From contig NZ_JANHKP010000017.1 in the NCBI RefSeq assembly GCF_024497955.1, forward strand, positions 89,759 to 153,758: DNA of 64,000 nucleotides, given 5' to 3'. Within the stretch, counting starts at the first letter, position 1. Every line of letters starts with the position of its first letter. The notes below the pieces were generated by a model, which was given only the letters and a program-made list of their open reading frames with translations, did no database searches and was not told where the DNA came from. The DNA comes from Streptomyces sp. C10-9-1. GTDB taxonomy: Bacteria > Actinomycetota > Actinomycetes > Streptomycetales > Streptomycetaceae. The translations under genes were made by a program, and so were the position numbers. Below are positions 29,273 through 38,553 of the stretch, one piece after another.

Positions 29273-29368
29273 CCGGGGCCGGCGCCGCTGACCGACGCCT
29301 TTCGCGGCCGGAATATCCCGTGCACCGGGGCATGTTGCAAAGCAGCAGCCGAGGGGAAGGATCCGAAG

Positions 29369-29737
29369 GTGCCCATGAGCGATCCGGAAACGCACGTCAT
29401 CGACTTCCGTGCCGCCGAGCAGCTGCTCGCCGCACGGGATCCGCGGGGTGCCGTGAAGCTGCTGGACTCCGTCATCGCCGCGCACCCGGAGAACACCGCA
29501 GCGCGGCTGCTGCGTGCCCGGGCCTTCTTCGCGGCAGCGCAGCTGCGGCCCGCCGAGCTGGAGTTCGAACTCGTCCTGGAGCGTGAGCCGGACAACGCTT
29601 TCGCCCACTTCGCCCTCGCCCGGACCTTCGAGAGGTCCGGCAAACCCGAGCAGGCGCAGCGCCACTTCCGTCTGGCCGCCGCCCTGGACCCCAAGCCCGA
29701 GTTCCTGAGGGCCGCGCGCTTCGACGACGGGGCCTGA
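29369..29737 (+). CDS. Small tetratricopeptide-repeat protein
   Basis: A 122-residue protein consisting almost wholly of three TPR-like helix pairs (AEQLLAARDPRGAVKLLDSVIAAHPEN; AARLLRARAFFAAAQLRPAELEFELVLEREPDN; AFAHFALARTFERSGKPEQAQRHFRLAAALDP). No signal or enzyme motif, so it should be a cytosolic adaptor. GTG 29369 has GAGGGGAAGG at a good distance; ATG 29375 would remove two residues. Partner unknown. A weak hairpin at 29749-29777 follows. Confidence 0.85.
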   Translation: MPMSDPETHVIDFRAAEQLLAARDPRGAVKLLDSVIAAHPENTAARLLRARAFFAAAQLRPAELEFELVLEREPDNAFAHFALARTFERSGKPEQAQRHFRLAAALDPKPEFLRAARFDDGA

Positions 29738-29748
29738 GGCGCGGCCCC

Positions 29749-29777
29749 TCCCCGCCCGAGCCGGTGCGGGGCGGGGG
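29749..29777 (+). terminator. Hairpin after the TPR gene
   Basis: A nine-base stem (29749-29757 with 29769-29777, one G-U pair) around an eleven-base loop, 12 bp past the stop codon. Confidence 0.5.
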
Positions 29778-29880
29778 ACTGCCGCCGGGAGCCCCGGGTG
29801 GAGCCGGGCGGCCGTGCGCAGTGCCCGCCGAGGGTCCTGCGGGGCCTCCGCCGCTCTCCTTCCGCGTTGGGTTCGCGACC

Positions 29881-30138
29881 TCAGCCGTGGTCGGGGTCGT
29901 AGGGCGGCACGTCGCGGCCCGGCTGGTAGTGGGGCCCCTGGCGGATGCGGTGCACCACGAGCCCCACGTCCACGACCGTGACGAGGAACAGCGCCGAGCA
30001 GAGCGCCGACCACCCGGGGTGGTCCGCCAGGGCGAAGGCCGCTGCCGCCCCACCGAAGAAGACCAGGCCCCAGATCCCCAGGCCCAGGCGCAGGCGGAGC
30101 GGGCTCCGGGCGTTGACCGGCTCGTTCCCGCTGCGCAT
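29881..30138 (-). CDS. Small two-helix membrane protein (DUF6343-like)
   Basis: An 85-residue protein. ATG at 30136-30138 follows GGGAGGTGGTG. After a polar N-terminus (RSGNEPVNARSPLRLRL) come two hydrophobic helices, GLGIWGLVFFGGAAAAFALA and WSALCSALFLVTVVDVGLVVHRI, and a polar tail ending YQPGRDVPPYDPDHG. This pattern matches a small actinomycete family that I believe is named DUF6343. Function unknown. Divergent from the slipin gene. Confidence 0.75.
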   Translation of the reverse strand: MRSGNEPVNARSPLRLRLGLGIWGLVFFGGAAAAFALADHPGWSALCSALFLVTVVDVGLVVHRIRQGPHYQPGRDVPPYDPDHG

Positions 30139-30338
30139 GGCACCACCTCCCACTCCAGGGTGCACCCGGCGCGGACGCGGTTCCGGTGCCTGCCGGATCC
30201 CGGCCGGCGGTGCCCCGGCGCCTGCCGGCCGGTTTTGTGGGGACGTGCCGCATCCAAGCACCGTATGAATCGCGTAATACAGGGCATAAGGGTCGTATGG
30301 CGCAGTGAAGCTGCGGTATCAGGGCAGGGGGTGCCCCC

Positions 30339-31283
30339 ATGGTCGAGGAACTGATCGTCGCCGGCACGACGGTCGCGGCTGCCTGCGGGGTCTACATGAT
30401 GGCGGCCGCCCGGGTCGTCAGGCAGTTCGAGCGGGGCGTGGTCCTGCGCCTGGGAAAGCTGCGCCGTGAGGTGCGCCGCCCGGGATTCACGCTGATCGTG
30501 CCCGTGGTCGACCGCATGCACAAGGTCAACATGCAGATCGTCACCATGCCCGTCCCCGCCCAGGAGGGGATCACCCGCGACAACGTCACCGTCAGGGTCG
30601 ACGCCGTCGTGTACTTCCGTGTCGTGGACGCGGTCAACGCCGTGATCGAGGTCGAGGACTACCGCTTCGCCGTCTCGCAGATGGCCCAGACCTCCCTGCG
30701 CTCGATCATCGGCAAGAGCGACCTGGACGACCTGCTGTCCAACCGGGAGAAGCTCAACCAGGGGCTCGAGCTGATGATCGACAGCCCCGCCGTGGGGTGG
30801 GGCGTGCAGATCGACCGTGTGGAGATCAAGGACGTGTCCCTGCCCGAGGCCATGAAGCGCTCGATGGCCCGGCAGGCCGAGGCGGATCGCGAGCGCCGGG
30901 CCCGGGTGATCAACGCGGACGCGGAGCTGCAGGCGTCGAAGAAGCTCGCCGAGGCCGCCGGAGAGATGTCGAAGCAGCCCGCGGCCCTCCAGCTCCGCCT
31001 GCTGCAGACGGTGGTCGCGGTGGCGGCCGAGAAGAACTCCACACTCGTCCTGCCCTTCCCCGTCGAACTCCTGCGCTTCCTGGAGCGAGCCCAGCAGGGA
31101 GCGCCCGAGGCCGACCGGCCCGCTCCCCCGGAGGAGCGGCCCGCTCCCCTGGAGAAGCCGGCTGCGCCGCAGGAACTCGCCCCCGGGGCCGGGACCCCGA
31201 TCCCGGAGGCTGAAGCCCCTACCGGCAGGCGGCCCCCCGACGACCCGGCCGCGGTTCCGCCGTCCCGGCCGGCGGCCGCGTGA
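30339..31283 (+). CDS. Slipin family (SPFH/Band 7) membrane protein
   Basis: A 314-residue stomatin-like protein. One N-terminal membrane segment (residues ~4-25) is followed by the SPFH domain: VRQFERGVVLRLGKLRREVRRPGFTLIVPVVDRMHKVNMQ, the conserved PAQEGITRDNVTVRVDAVVYFRV, and IIGKSDLDDLLSNREKLNQGL. A charged helix (MKRSMARQAEADRERRARVINADAELQASKKLAEAA) should drive oligomer formation. The last ~60 residues are Pro/Glu/Ala-rich and disordered. Slipins form membrane microdomain scaffolds; the usual NfeD partner is not adjacent here. Its stop codon lies within the first unit of a tandem repeat. Confidence 0.92.
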   Translation: MVEELIVAGTTVAAACGVYMMAAARVVRQFERGVVLRLGKLRREVRRPGFTLIVPVVDRMHKVNMQIVTMPVPAQEGITRDNVTVRVDAVVYFRVVDAVNAVIEVEDYRFAVSQMAQTSLRSIIGKSDLDDLLSNREKLNQGLELMIDSPAVGWGVQIDRVEIKDVSLPEAMKRSMARQAEADRERRARVINADAELQASKKLAEAAGEMSKQPAALQLRLLQTVVAVAAEKNSTLVLPFPVELLRFLERAQQGAPEADRPAPPEERPAPLEKPAAPQELAPGAGTPIPEAEAPTGRRPPDDPAAVPPSRPAAA

Positions 31284-31338
31284 CCTCCCGCACGGCCGCG
31301 TGACCTCCCGCACGGCCGGGTGACCTCCCGCCCGGCCG
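31271..31338 (+). repeat. Three tandem copies of a 20-bp unit across the slipin stop codon
   Basis: The core GTGACCTCCCGCACGGCCG recurs at about 31280, 31300 and 31320 with a period of 20 bp and only scattered changes. The slipin stop TGA is inside the first copy, so copy-number change would not affect the protein. The CACGGCC/GGCCGTG parts allow short stems. Confidence 0.85.
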
Positions 31339-31477
31339 TGCGCCCGGACACCGCGCCGGTCGGCACCGGGAGCGCCCCCGCGGGACCGCGGCCCGTCGAT
31401 GTCAGTGCCCGCCCGTAAGGTCGAAGGACACGGTGCGCACCGCGCACCACCCCCAGCCTGCGGGAGGAGGCGCCACC

Positions 31478-34387
31478 ATGACCGGCCGAAGCACGCCTGC
31501 GCCTCCCCGTGCGCCGCAGGCCCCCGAACGGCCCCGCCCGCTGCCGCTCGCGCCCCAGGCGGACCGGGCCGGGCCGCTCCTCCGCTGCGCTCCCGTTCTG
31601 CTGCCCGGCGCGCTGCCCCGTGAGGGGCGGTTCGCCTTCTGGTCCCCCGGTGCCGACGAGGTCCCGGGGGCGGAGGACCGGATCACCGTCGTACGGGCCC
31701 ACGGCTCCGGCATCCGCCGCCGCACCGTCCCGGCCCGGCTGGTCCCCGTCGTGGAGGCCCTGCCGCTGCTGGTCCGGGCCGCCGCCGAACCCCGGTCCCA
31801 CCCGGCCGCGGCCTGCTGGGGGGCGGCCGCCCGCCACGCCCTCCACCTGGTGGCCCGCGGGCGCCTCCTGCCCGGTCTGGACGACGGCGACCTGGACGTC
31901 TGGCGCGCCGGGCCCCTCGACGCCGAGGACATCGCCCAACTGCGCGCCATCGCCGCGGCCATGCCGCCGGAGGCCCACGCCGTGCCCGTCCCCGGTTCCT
32001 CCCCCATGCGGCTCGCCGACCCCGAGTACCTGGTGCGTCAGCTCTTCGACGCCGTTGCCGACGTCCTGCCCCGCACCCCGGCCGCCCCGCACGCCGCGGG
32101 CCCCGCCTTCGCGGCGCAGTCCGCCCAGCACCTGCCCCGGGCGCGCGGCTGGGCGGCGGAGGCGGCGGCCGCCATGGACGCCGGGGTCAGGGTCTCCCTC
32201 CGCCTCGACCCCTCCGCCTTCGCGCTCTTCGACACCGGGAACGGAGCCGTCCCCCCGGACGGGCAGCCGCGCAACGCGGCCGCGGCCGTGGTGCAGATCC
32301 ACAGCCTCGCCGACCCGGCGCTGGTCGCCGACGCGGCGGCCCTGTGGGCCGGTTCGGCCGGCGAGCGCCTGGGGCCGCGGGCCCGTATCGACGCCATGCT
32401 CGCCCTGCGCGCCGCCGCACGGGTCTGGGCGCCTCTCGCCCGGCTGCTGGACCAGCAGGTGCCGGACGTCCTCGCCCTCACCGAGGACGAGCTGTACGAG
32501 CTGCTGGGACCGGCGGCCGCCCGGCTCGACGCGGTCGGCGTCGCCCTCCACTGGCCCCGTGAGCTCGCGCGCAGCCTCAGTGCCGCCGCCGTGGTGCGCC
32601 CCGCACCGGGCTCCGCCACGGACGGCACCCCCTTCTTCGACGGCGCCGCACTGCTGCGCTTCGACTGGCAGCTCGCCCTCGACGGAGACCCCCTGACCGA
32701 GGCGGAGATGGACGTGCTCGCCGAGTCGCACCGACCGGTCGTACGGCTCCGCGACCGCTGGGTGGTCGTCGATCCCGACCTCGTCCGCAAGGCCCGCAAA
32801 CGGGAGCTGGGACTGCTGGAGCCGCCCGCCGCCCTCGCCGCCGCCCTGACGGGCACCGCCGAGGTCGACGGGGAGACCGTCGAGGCCGTGCCCACGGGTG
32901 CACTGGCCGCACTGCGGGACCGGATCACGGCCGGGCCCGTCGCCGCCGAGCCCCCCGAGGGGCTCGCCGCGACACTGCGCGACTACCAGCTGCGAGGGCT
33001 CGCCTGGCTGGAGTCGATGGCCTCGCTCGGGCTCGGCGGCTGCCTCGCCGACGACATGGGCCTCGGCAAGACCGTCACCGTCATCGCCCTGCACCTGCGC
33101 CGCGCCCGTCCGGAGCCGACGCTCGTCGTCTGCCCCGCCTCCCTGCTCGGCAACTGGCAGCGGGAGATCACCCGCTTCGCCCCCGGCACACCCGTCCACC
33201 GCTTCCACGGCGCAGACCGCGCCCTGCCCGCCGCCGGCGGGTTCGTCCTCACCACCTACGGCACCATGCGCACCAGCGCGGAGCGGCTGGCCGCGCACAC
33301 CTGGGGGCTGGTCGTCGCCGACGAGGCCCAGCACGTGAAGAACCCGAACGCGGCCACCGCCAAGGCCCTGCGCAGGATTCCCGCACCCGCCCGCGTGGCC
33401 CTCACCGGCACCCCCGTGGAGAACAACCTCTCCGAACTGTGGGCCCTCCTCGACTGGACGACACCCGGGCTCCTCGGCCCTCTCGCGTCGTTCCGGGCCC
33501 GGCACGCCCGCCTCGTGGAGAGCGGCGAGGACCCGGAAGCGGCCGAACGGCTCGCGCGCCTGGTGCGGCCCTTCCTGCTGCGCCGGCGCAAGTCCGACCC
33601 GGGCATCGTGCCCGAGCTCCCACCGAAGACCGAGACGGACCACCCGGTGCCCCTCACCCGGGAGCAGGCCTCCCTGTACGAGGCCGTGGTGCGCGAGTCC
33701 ATGGCCGCCGTCGGGGCGGCGGACGGGATGGCGCGCCGCGGCCTGGTGATGAAGCTGCTGACCTCCCTCAAGCAGATCTGCAACCACCCGGCCCAGTTCC
33801 TGCGCGAACGCGGGGGAGCTTCCGGGGCACCGCCCGGCGCGAACCTCCGCCTGGCCGGACGCTCCGGGAAGGTCGCCCTGCTCGACGAACTCCTCGCCAC
33901 GATCCTCGCCGAGGACGGCGCCGTCCTCGTCTTCACCCAGTACGTGGCCATGGCCCGGCTGCTGGCGGAGCACCTGGCCACCCGCGCCGTACCCTGCCAG
34001 CTCCTCCACGGCGGAACGCCCGTCGCCGAGCGGGAGCGCATGGTCGACCGCTTCCAGTCGGGGGAGGTGCCCGTCTTCCTCCTCTCGCTCAAGGCCGCGG
34101 GGACCGGCCTCAACCTCACCCGGGCGGGCCATGTCGTCCACTTCGACCGCTGGTGGAACCCGGCCGTCGAGGAGCAGGCCACGGACCGCGCCTACCGGAT
34201 CGGCCAGACCCGGCCCGTCCAGGTCCACCGCCTGGTCACCGAGGGCACGGTCGAGGACCGGATCGCCGAGCTGCTCGCCGCCAAGCGGGCGCTCGCCGAC
34301 GCGGTGCTCCACGGCGGGGAGGCCGCGCTCACGGAACTGACCGACCGCGAACTCGCCGACCTGGTCGCGCTCCGGAGGCGGCAGTGA
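31478..34387 (+). CDS. SNF2-family DNA-dependent ATPase/helicase
   Basis: A 969-residue SWI2/SNF2 protein. ATG 31478 follows GGGAGGAGG. The N-terminal ~450 residues form the bacterial SNF2-associated region (FFDGAALLRFDWQLALDGDPLTEAEMD). The motor follows: motif I LADDMGLGKTVTV, Ia VVCPASLLGNW, motif II VVADEAQHVKN (DEAQ), III ALTGTPVENNLSELWALLDW, IV VFTQYVAMARLLAEHL, V-VI GTGLNLTRAGHVVHFDRWWNPAVEEQATDRAYRIGQTR. Likely moves along DNA or displaces bound proteins. Its stop overlaps the start of the SWIM gene (GTGA), so the two are translated together, an arrangement I know from other actinobacteria. Confidence 0.95.
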   Translation: MTGRSTPAPPRAPQAPERPRPLPLAPQADRAGPLLRCAPVLLPGALPREGRFAFWSPGADEVPGAEDRITVVRAHGSGIRRRTVPARLVPVVEALPLLVRAAAEPRSHPAAACWGAAARHALHLVARGRLLPGLDDGDLDVWRAGPLDAEDIAQLRAIAAAMPPEAHAVPVPGSSPMRLADPEYLVRQLFDAVADVLPRTPAAPHAAGPAFAAQSAQHLPRARGWAAEAAAAMDAGVRVSLRLDPSAFALFDTGNGAVPPDGQPRNAAAAVVQIHSLADPALVADAAALWAGSAGERLGPRARIDAMLALRAAARVWAPLARLLDQQVPDVLALTEDELYELLGPAAARLDAVGVALHWPRELARSLSAAAVVRPAPGSATDGTPFFDGAALLRFDWQLALDGDPLTEAEMDVLAESHRPVVRLRDRWVVVDPDLVRKARKRELGLLEPPAALAAALTGTAEVDGETVEAVPTGALAALRDRITAGPVAAEPPEGLAATLRDYQLRGLAWLESMASLGLGGCLADDMGLGKTVTVIALHLRRARPEPTLVVCPASLLGNWQREITRFAPGTPVHRFHGADRALPAAGGFVLTTYGTMRTSAERLAAHTWGLVVADEAQHVKNPNAATAKALRRIPAPARVALTGTPVENNLSELWALLDWTTPGLLGPLASFRARHARLVESGEDPEAAERLARLVRPFLLRRRKSDPGIVPELPPKTETDHPVPLTREQASLYEAVVRESMAAVGAADGMARRGLVMKLLTSLKQICNHPAQFLRERGGASGAPPGANLRLAGRSGKVALLDELLATILAEDGAVLVFTQYVAMARLLAEHLATRAVPCQLLHGGTPVAERERMVDRFQSGEVPVFLLSLKAAGTGLNLTRAGHVVHFDRWWNPAVEEQATDRAYRIGQTRPVQVHRLVTEGTVEDRIAELLAAKRALADAVLHGGEAALTELTDRELADLVALRRRQ

Positions 34388-35673
34388 CCCCGCTCCGGCG
34401 CCGGGAGCCCCGCGGCCTCTCCGGGGACGACACGCGGCGCACCTTCTCCTCCGCCGCACTCTCCGCCGGGGGGCCCACGGCACCGACCTGGTGGGGCACG
34501 GCCTGGGTGGAGGCCATGGAGGACGCCGCCCTGGACCGCGCCCGCCTGGAGCGGGGCCGGTCCTATGCCGGGAGCGGGCGAGTCGCCTCCATCACGGTCA
34601 CCCCGGGGCGCGTGACCGCCTACGTGCAGGGCGGCCGCCCCCGTCCGTACCGCACCGAACTCCGGCTGCGCACCCTGGGCGACGGTGAGTGGGAGGCCCT
34701 GCTCGACGCGGCCGCAGCCCGCCCCGAGCACATCGCCGCCCTCCTCGACAAGGAGGTCCCGCACACCCTCGCCTCCGCGGCGGAGCTGCTGCCGGGCCCC
34801 GGTGACCTCGTCCCGGACTGCTCCTGTCCCGACGACGGCATGCCGTGCAAGCACGCGGCGGCCCTGTGCTACCGCACCGCGGCGCTGCTGGACGAGGATC
34901 CCTTCGTGCTCTTCCTCCTGCGCGGCCGAGGCGAACGCCAGGTGCTCGCCGCGCTCGCCCACCGCAGCGCCGACCGGGCGGCCGGGGAACGCCGCACCGG
35001 AGGCGCCGCGCCCGGCGCGCCGCCCTCCGTCGCCGCACGCGATGCCCTGCACGCCGGTGCCAGGCCGCCGCTCCCGCCGCCCCTTCCCGCTCCGTCGCGG
35101 CCCGGCCGCCCGCCGGCCTACCCCCACGCTTCCGGCGCCCCCGACCCCCTCTCCCTGGACCTGCTCGCGGGAGAGGCCGCGGCCCGCGCCCATGCGCTGC
35201 TGGCGACCGGCCGCGATCCGGTCGCCGGGCTGACGACCTGGCAGGACGCCGTGCGCCTCGCCGCGGCCCATCCGGGGGCGGGACTGGCGGCCTCCACCCG
35301 AGCGCTGTACCGCGACCTCGCGGCCGCGACGGGCCGCGCCCCGGTCGAACTGGCCCGCGCGGTCGCGGCGTGGCGGCAGGGCGGACCGGCAGCCCTGCGT
35401 GTCCTGGAGGAGCCCTGGGACCCGCCGGCCGGTCCCTTCGACCGCGCCCGCTCCGCGCTCACGGCGGCCGGTATGCCGCCGTTCCGCCCCTGGCGCAACC
35501 ATCTGACCTCCCCCGCGCTGCAACTGCGCCTGGGGCAGGACGGACTGTGGTACGGCTACGAGTCCGAGACGGGGCGGGAGGACTGGTGGCCCGGAGGCAC
35601 CCCGGACGAGGACCCGGTCGCCGCCCTCCGCGGCGCCGCGCGGCCTGCCGACGGCGTTCCGCGAGGAGAGTGA
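34384..35673 (+). CDS. SWIM zinc-finger protein, partner of the SNF2 ATPase
   Basis: A 429-residue protein with a SWIM zinc finger: CSCPDDGMPCKHAAALCY near residues 140-157 fits C-x-C-x(n)-C-x-H. The N-terminal YAGSGRVASITVTPGRVTAYVQGGRPRPYRTELRL is a conserved lead-in. The C-terminal half is Ala-rich and helical without a named domain. The GTG start overlaps the SNF2 stop by four bases. SWIM fingers bind DNA or protein partners in SWI2/SNF2 systems, so I infer a complex with the upstream ATPase. Confidence 0.9.
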   Translation: MTPLRRREPRGLSGDDTRRTFSSAALSAGGPTAPTWWGTAWVEAMEDAALDRARLERGRSYAGSGRVASITVTPGRVTAYVQGGRPRPYRTELRLRTLGDGEWEALLDAAAARPEHIAALLDKEVPHTLASAAELLPGPGDLVPDCSCPDDGMPCKHAAALCYRTAALLDEDPFVLFLLRGRGERQVLAALAHRSADRAAGERRTGGAAPGAPPSVAARDALHAGARPPLPPPLPAPSRPGRPPAYPHASGAPDPLSLDLLAGEAAARAHALLATGRDPVAGLTTWQDAVRLAAAHPGAGLAASTRALYRDLAAATGRAPVELARAVAAWRQGGPAALRVLEEPWDPPAGPFDRARSALTAAGMPPFRPWRNHLTSPALQLRLGQDGLWYGYESETGREDWWPGGTPDEDPVAALRGAARPADGVPRGE

Positions 35674-35981
35674 GGGCCCCCACCCCCTCTCGCCGTCGGC
35701 CCGTACACGAGCCGCGGCCCTGGGGCGGCTCCCCGGTCGCGGCCCCGCCGATGCACCGAGCCGGCGCACCGAGCCGGCGCCGTGCCGCCGCCGGTGCGTC
35801 CAGCGCGCCGGGGCCCCGAGGCAGGGGCCGGGGCGACGGCGGCGGCCGGGAGGTCCACCCGATCGACGGTTTACCCACGAACGGGTGAATGGTCCGTTCG
35901 CCAGAACCCTTCCGCGCCCCTTGGGCGTTAAGCCCGATACGGGCACATGCCCGGCCGTCGACTTCCTGAAGGCAGGGACCC
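35674..35981 (+). promoter_or_regulatory. Upstream region of the chaplin gene
   Basis: 308 bp with no gene. It contains the imperfect palindrome TTTACCC-ACGAAC-GGGTGAA near 35870-35889 and a purine-rich ribosome site just before 35982. No convincing BldN-type promoter was found. Confidence 0.4.
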
Positions 35982-36773
35982 ATGAGGCAGGTTCACCGCA
36001 AGGGCCTGGCCACCGTGATGCTCACGGGTGGCGCACTGGCCATGGCCACCGGCTACGCGCACGCCGATGCGTCGGCGGACGGCTCCGCCGTCGGGTCCCC
36101 GGGCGTGCTGGCGGGCAACGGCGTCCAGCTGCCCGTGCACCTCCCCGTGAACGCCTGCGGCAACACGGTCAACGTGGTGGGGCTGCTCAACCCGGCGGCG
36201 GGCAACTCCTGCGCGAACACCTCGGCGGGCGGCGGCGCCGACGACACCCGGTCCGGCGGGTCGGCCGCGGGCGGCACCCGAGCCGGCGGTGCCGAAGCCG
36301 ACGGCGCGGACAGGGACGGTGCGCAGACGGGCGGCGCGGGCGCCGCCTCCGGGGCCGGAGCCTCCAACGGGGGCGGCGCCCGGGCCGAGGGACAGGCGGC
36401 GGGCTCGCCGGGTCTGCTCTCCGGGAACGGCATCGCCCTGCCCGTCGACCTCCCCGCCAACGTCAGCGGCAACTCGGTCAACGTGGTCGGCATCGGCAAC
36501 CCCGTGATGGGCAACACCTCCGTCAACGTCTCCGAGCAGCCCCCGACCGAGACCGAGCCCACCACGCCCCCGGTGGTGGAGGAGCTCCCCGACCCCGAAC
36601 CCGTCGTCGAGGAGCCGGTCCGGACCCCGGCCCCGGCCCCGGCCGCGCCTTCCGTCGACGCCCTCGCCCACACCGGTGCGGACACGGCGGCCTACGCGCT
36701 CTCCGCCGGTGCCGCGATGCTGCTCGGCGGAGCGCTGCTCTACCGCCGCTCCCGCGGCGGATCCTCCGCCTGA
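35982..36773 (+). CDS. Long chaplin with two chaplin domains and an LAxTG sortase signal
   Basis: A 263-residue hydrophobic cell-wall protein needed in Streptomyces for aerial hyphae. A signal peptide (to about residue 28, YAHADA) precedes chaplin domain 1 (residues ~36-77, VGSPGVLAGNGVQLPVHLP... with NACGNTVNVVG and GNSCAN). A Gly/Ala-rich spacer leads to chaplin domain 2 (~residues 140-182, AGSPGLLSGNGIALPVDLP). Domain 2 has NVSGNSVNVVG and GNTSVN, so both cysteines of the usual pair are replaced. A proline-rich wall spacer, the sortase motif LAHTG, a membrane helix and a RRSRGG tail follow, fitting the sortase-E anchored ChpA-C group. Its 3' end overlaps the DUF2293 gene by 34 bp. Confidence 0.95.
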   Translation: MRQVHRKGLATVMLTGGALAMATGYAHADASADGSAVGSPGVLAGNGVQLPVHLPVNACGNTVNVVGLLNPAAGNSCANTSAGGGADDTRSGGSAAGGTRAGGAEADGADRDGAQTGGAGAASGAGASNGGGARAEGQAAGSPGLLSGNGIALPVDLPANVSGNSVNVVGIGNPVMGNTSVNVSEQPPTETEPTTPPVVEELPDPEPVVEEPVRTPAPAPAAPSVDALAHTGADTAAYALSAGAAMLLGGALLYRRSRGGSSA

Positions 36774-37490
36774 CCGCCCGGGCCCCGTGCTCCTCTGCCG
36801 GAAGCCCCCGGCGGCGGGGCGCCGACCGGGTCCTGCGAGGCGGCTCGGCGCCAGGTGTCCAGGACACCCTCCACGTCCGGTGCCACCCGCGCCCGTGCCT
36901 CGCGCCGGGGCACTCCTGCAGTCAGCAGGGCGTCGTACTCCGTGTCCAGATGGCGTACCGAGGCCCGCACCGCCGCCGTCACGGCCGCGCCGTCCAGGGC
37001 TCGGCCCGCGGAACTCCGGCCCACCCTGCCACTGCCCCTGAGGGAGGCGTGGGCGGCGATCCCGGCAGCCCGGTCCCCGGGGCAGCCGGGAAAGAGACGG
37101 CGGATCTCTCCGGCGAGAGCCTCGGTGAACCGGACGTCCTCGGCGGCCCTGCGCTCCGCGTCGCGGCCGCGGCGCCTCGCCCTGCAACTCCGCGTCCGCC
37201 CGGCATGCCTCCTCGGCCCGCGCCAGGGCCCCGCGCTCGACCAGAAGCCCCAGACGCTCCGCGCGATCGTGCCGCCGGTCGTGGCGGACGACCACGGCGA
37301 AGAGCGAACTGCCCTCGCGGGACCGGCGGGTGAGTGCCGTGTCACCACGCGGCAGGTAGACCAGATGTCCCAGGTCCGCGCAGTCGAGGCACACGGGGAC
37401 CCCCGACTCGACCACATGCATCGCCAGCGGGCCCCGGCGGCAGACGGCGCAGTGCCGACCCCGCCGCGGCCGTACGACAATCCGCCCCAT
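36740..37490 (-). pseudogene. DUF2293 domain protein broken by a +1 frameshift
   Basis: The N-terminal part starts at 37488-37490 (MGRIVVRPRRGRHCAVCRRG) and shows two C-x2-C pairs that could bind zinc (CAVC and CLDC), then LVYLPRGDTALTRRSREGSSLFAVVV and RAEEACRADAELQ. The conserved C-terminal DUF2293 core (RRRGRDAERRAAEDVRFTEALAGEIRRLFPG, RGSGRVGRSSAGRALD, VRHLDTEYDALLTAGVPRREAR) continues in another frame. Removing one base from the CCC at 37180-37182 joins the two parts smoothly. It is either a recent loss or a sequencing error. Function of the family unknown. Confidence 0.8.
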
Positions 37491-38553
37491 CCACGGAACC
37501 TACCCGCGAACCGTGCCCGGCTCCCTCGCGCCTGCACCGGTACCCGGCGCCCGCCGGGGGCGCTTTCTCCCGCGCCGACCGGAGCGTCCGGGGCGACGCC
37601 GTCCGGGCCCGCTCCCTCCGGGAGCAGCCGCCACCGGGGGAGCCTGGCGGCTGCCGCCGACGGCTGCGGGAACCTCGCCGCGAGGGGCACGAGCGCGCCC
37701 CCGTCACCGCCTCGCAGCTCTTCCGCCTCCCGCGGCTGCGGGGGCCCGTAGTGTCCGCCCCCTCTAGGCCCCCGTCGCCCCTCGCCGCCGAGGCCCACCT
37801 GGTGTCACGGCCGGCACCTGCGAGCGGCGGCGCCCCTCCCACCTGGCCGCCCGGCACTGACCCGGGCCCGTGCCCGCCACCTCCCGGTGGAGAGCGCGGC
37901 CTTGCATGCCTGCCGGTCCTGGCCGTGCACCCTCGGCGCCGACCTGCGCGGGAGCCGGCTCGGGAAGCCGTGATCCGGCAGGATCGGGCCCCAGGCCCCC
38001 CGCATCCGGTCGGCCTTCGGCACGGACGCACGGGGTACGGAGCCGACCCGGCCGACGCGTGCGCCGCGGGGCGGGGGGCGGGCCGACTCGCCCCGGTCCG
38101 GAGACCGCACCCGCCGGGTGACCGGCGCAGGGCAGCGGCGCGTCCCGCATGCGACCGCGCCCCGGCGGACCACCTCCCGGCGGAACCCGCCGGCCAGGCG
38201 GCACGGGTGGCGGCGCCGCCCTCGGCGGCGCATGCCGGAGCCGGTGCGGACGTGAGTGCTCCAGCCCTTCCGGCGGCCGCACCCGCCGCGCAGCGCACCC
38301 CGCCTTCTTGGGCCGGTCCCGTCGGCTGAGGCACCGGGCTCGACCACGGCGGCTGCTTCGGCCGGGAAGTCGCGGACGGCGGGCCCTTCCCGGGCGGGCG
38401 GCGGGTACGGGAGCCCGGCGCCGACGGCGACCACGCGGGGCTGAGGCGCCAAGGTTCCCACCGCCGAGCGGGAGTGCACCGGGCGCGCCGACGGGAGGCA
38501 CCGCCCCGTAAATCCGTTCGAGTTGCCCGGGAGGGATTGGTAGGTTCGTCCGC
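37491..38553. other. About 1 kb without a supportable gene
   Basis: Open frames exist on both strands because of the high GC, but none shows a recognisable fold, a sensible composition or a ribosome site. All are rich in Arg, Pro and Gly in the way antisense or non-coding Streptomyces DNA is. Only the right end (38520-38553) has promoter-like sequence. Confidence 0.6.

Noticed and set aside
35870..35981. BldN-dependent promoter of the chaplin gene
   Set aside because: No pair of elements resembling the BldN -35/-10 consensus with correct spacing was seen.
37805..38479. Possible genes in the 1-kb gap
   Set aside because: Minus and plus frames there are Arg/Pro/Gly-rich, lack ribosome sites and domains, and overlap each other extensively.
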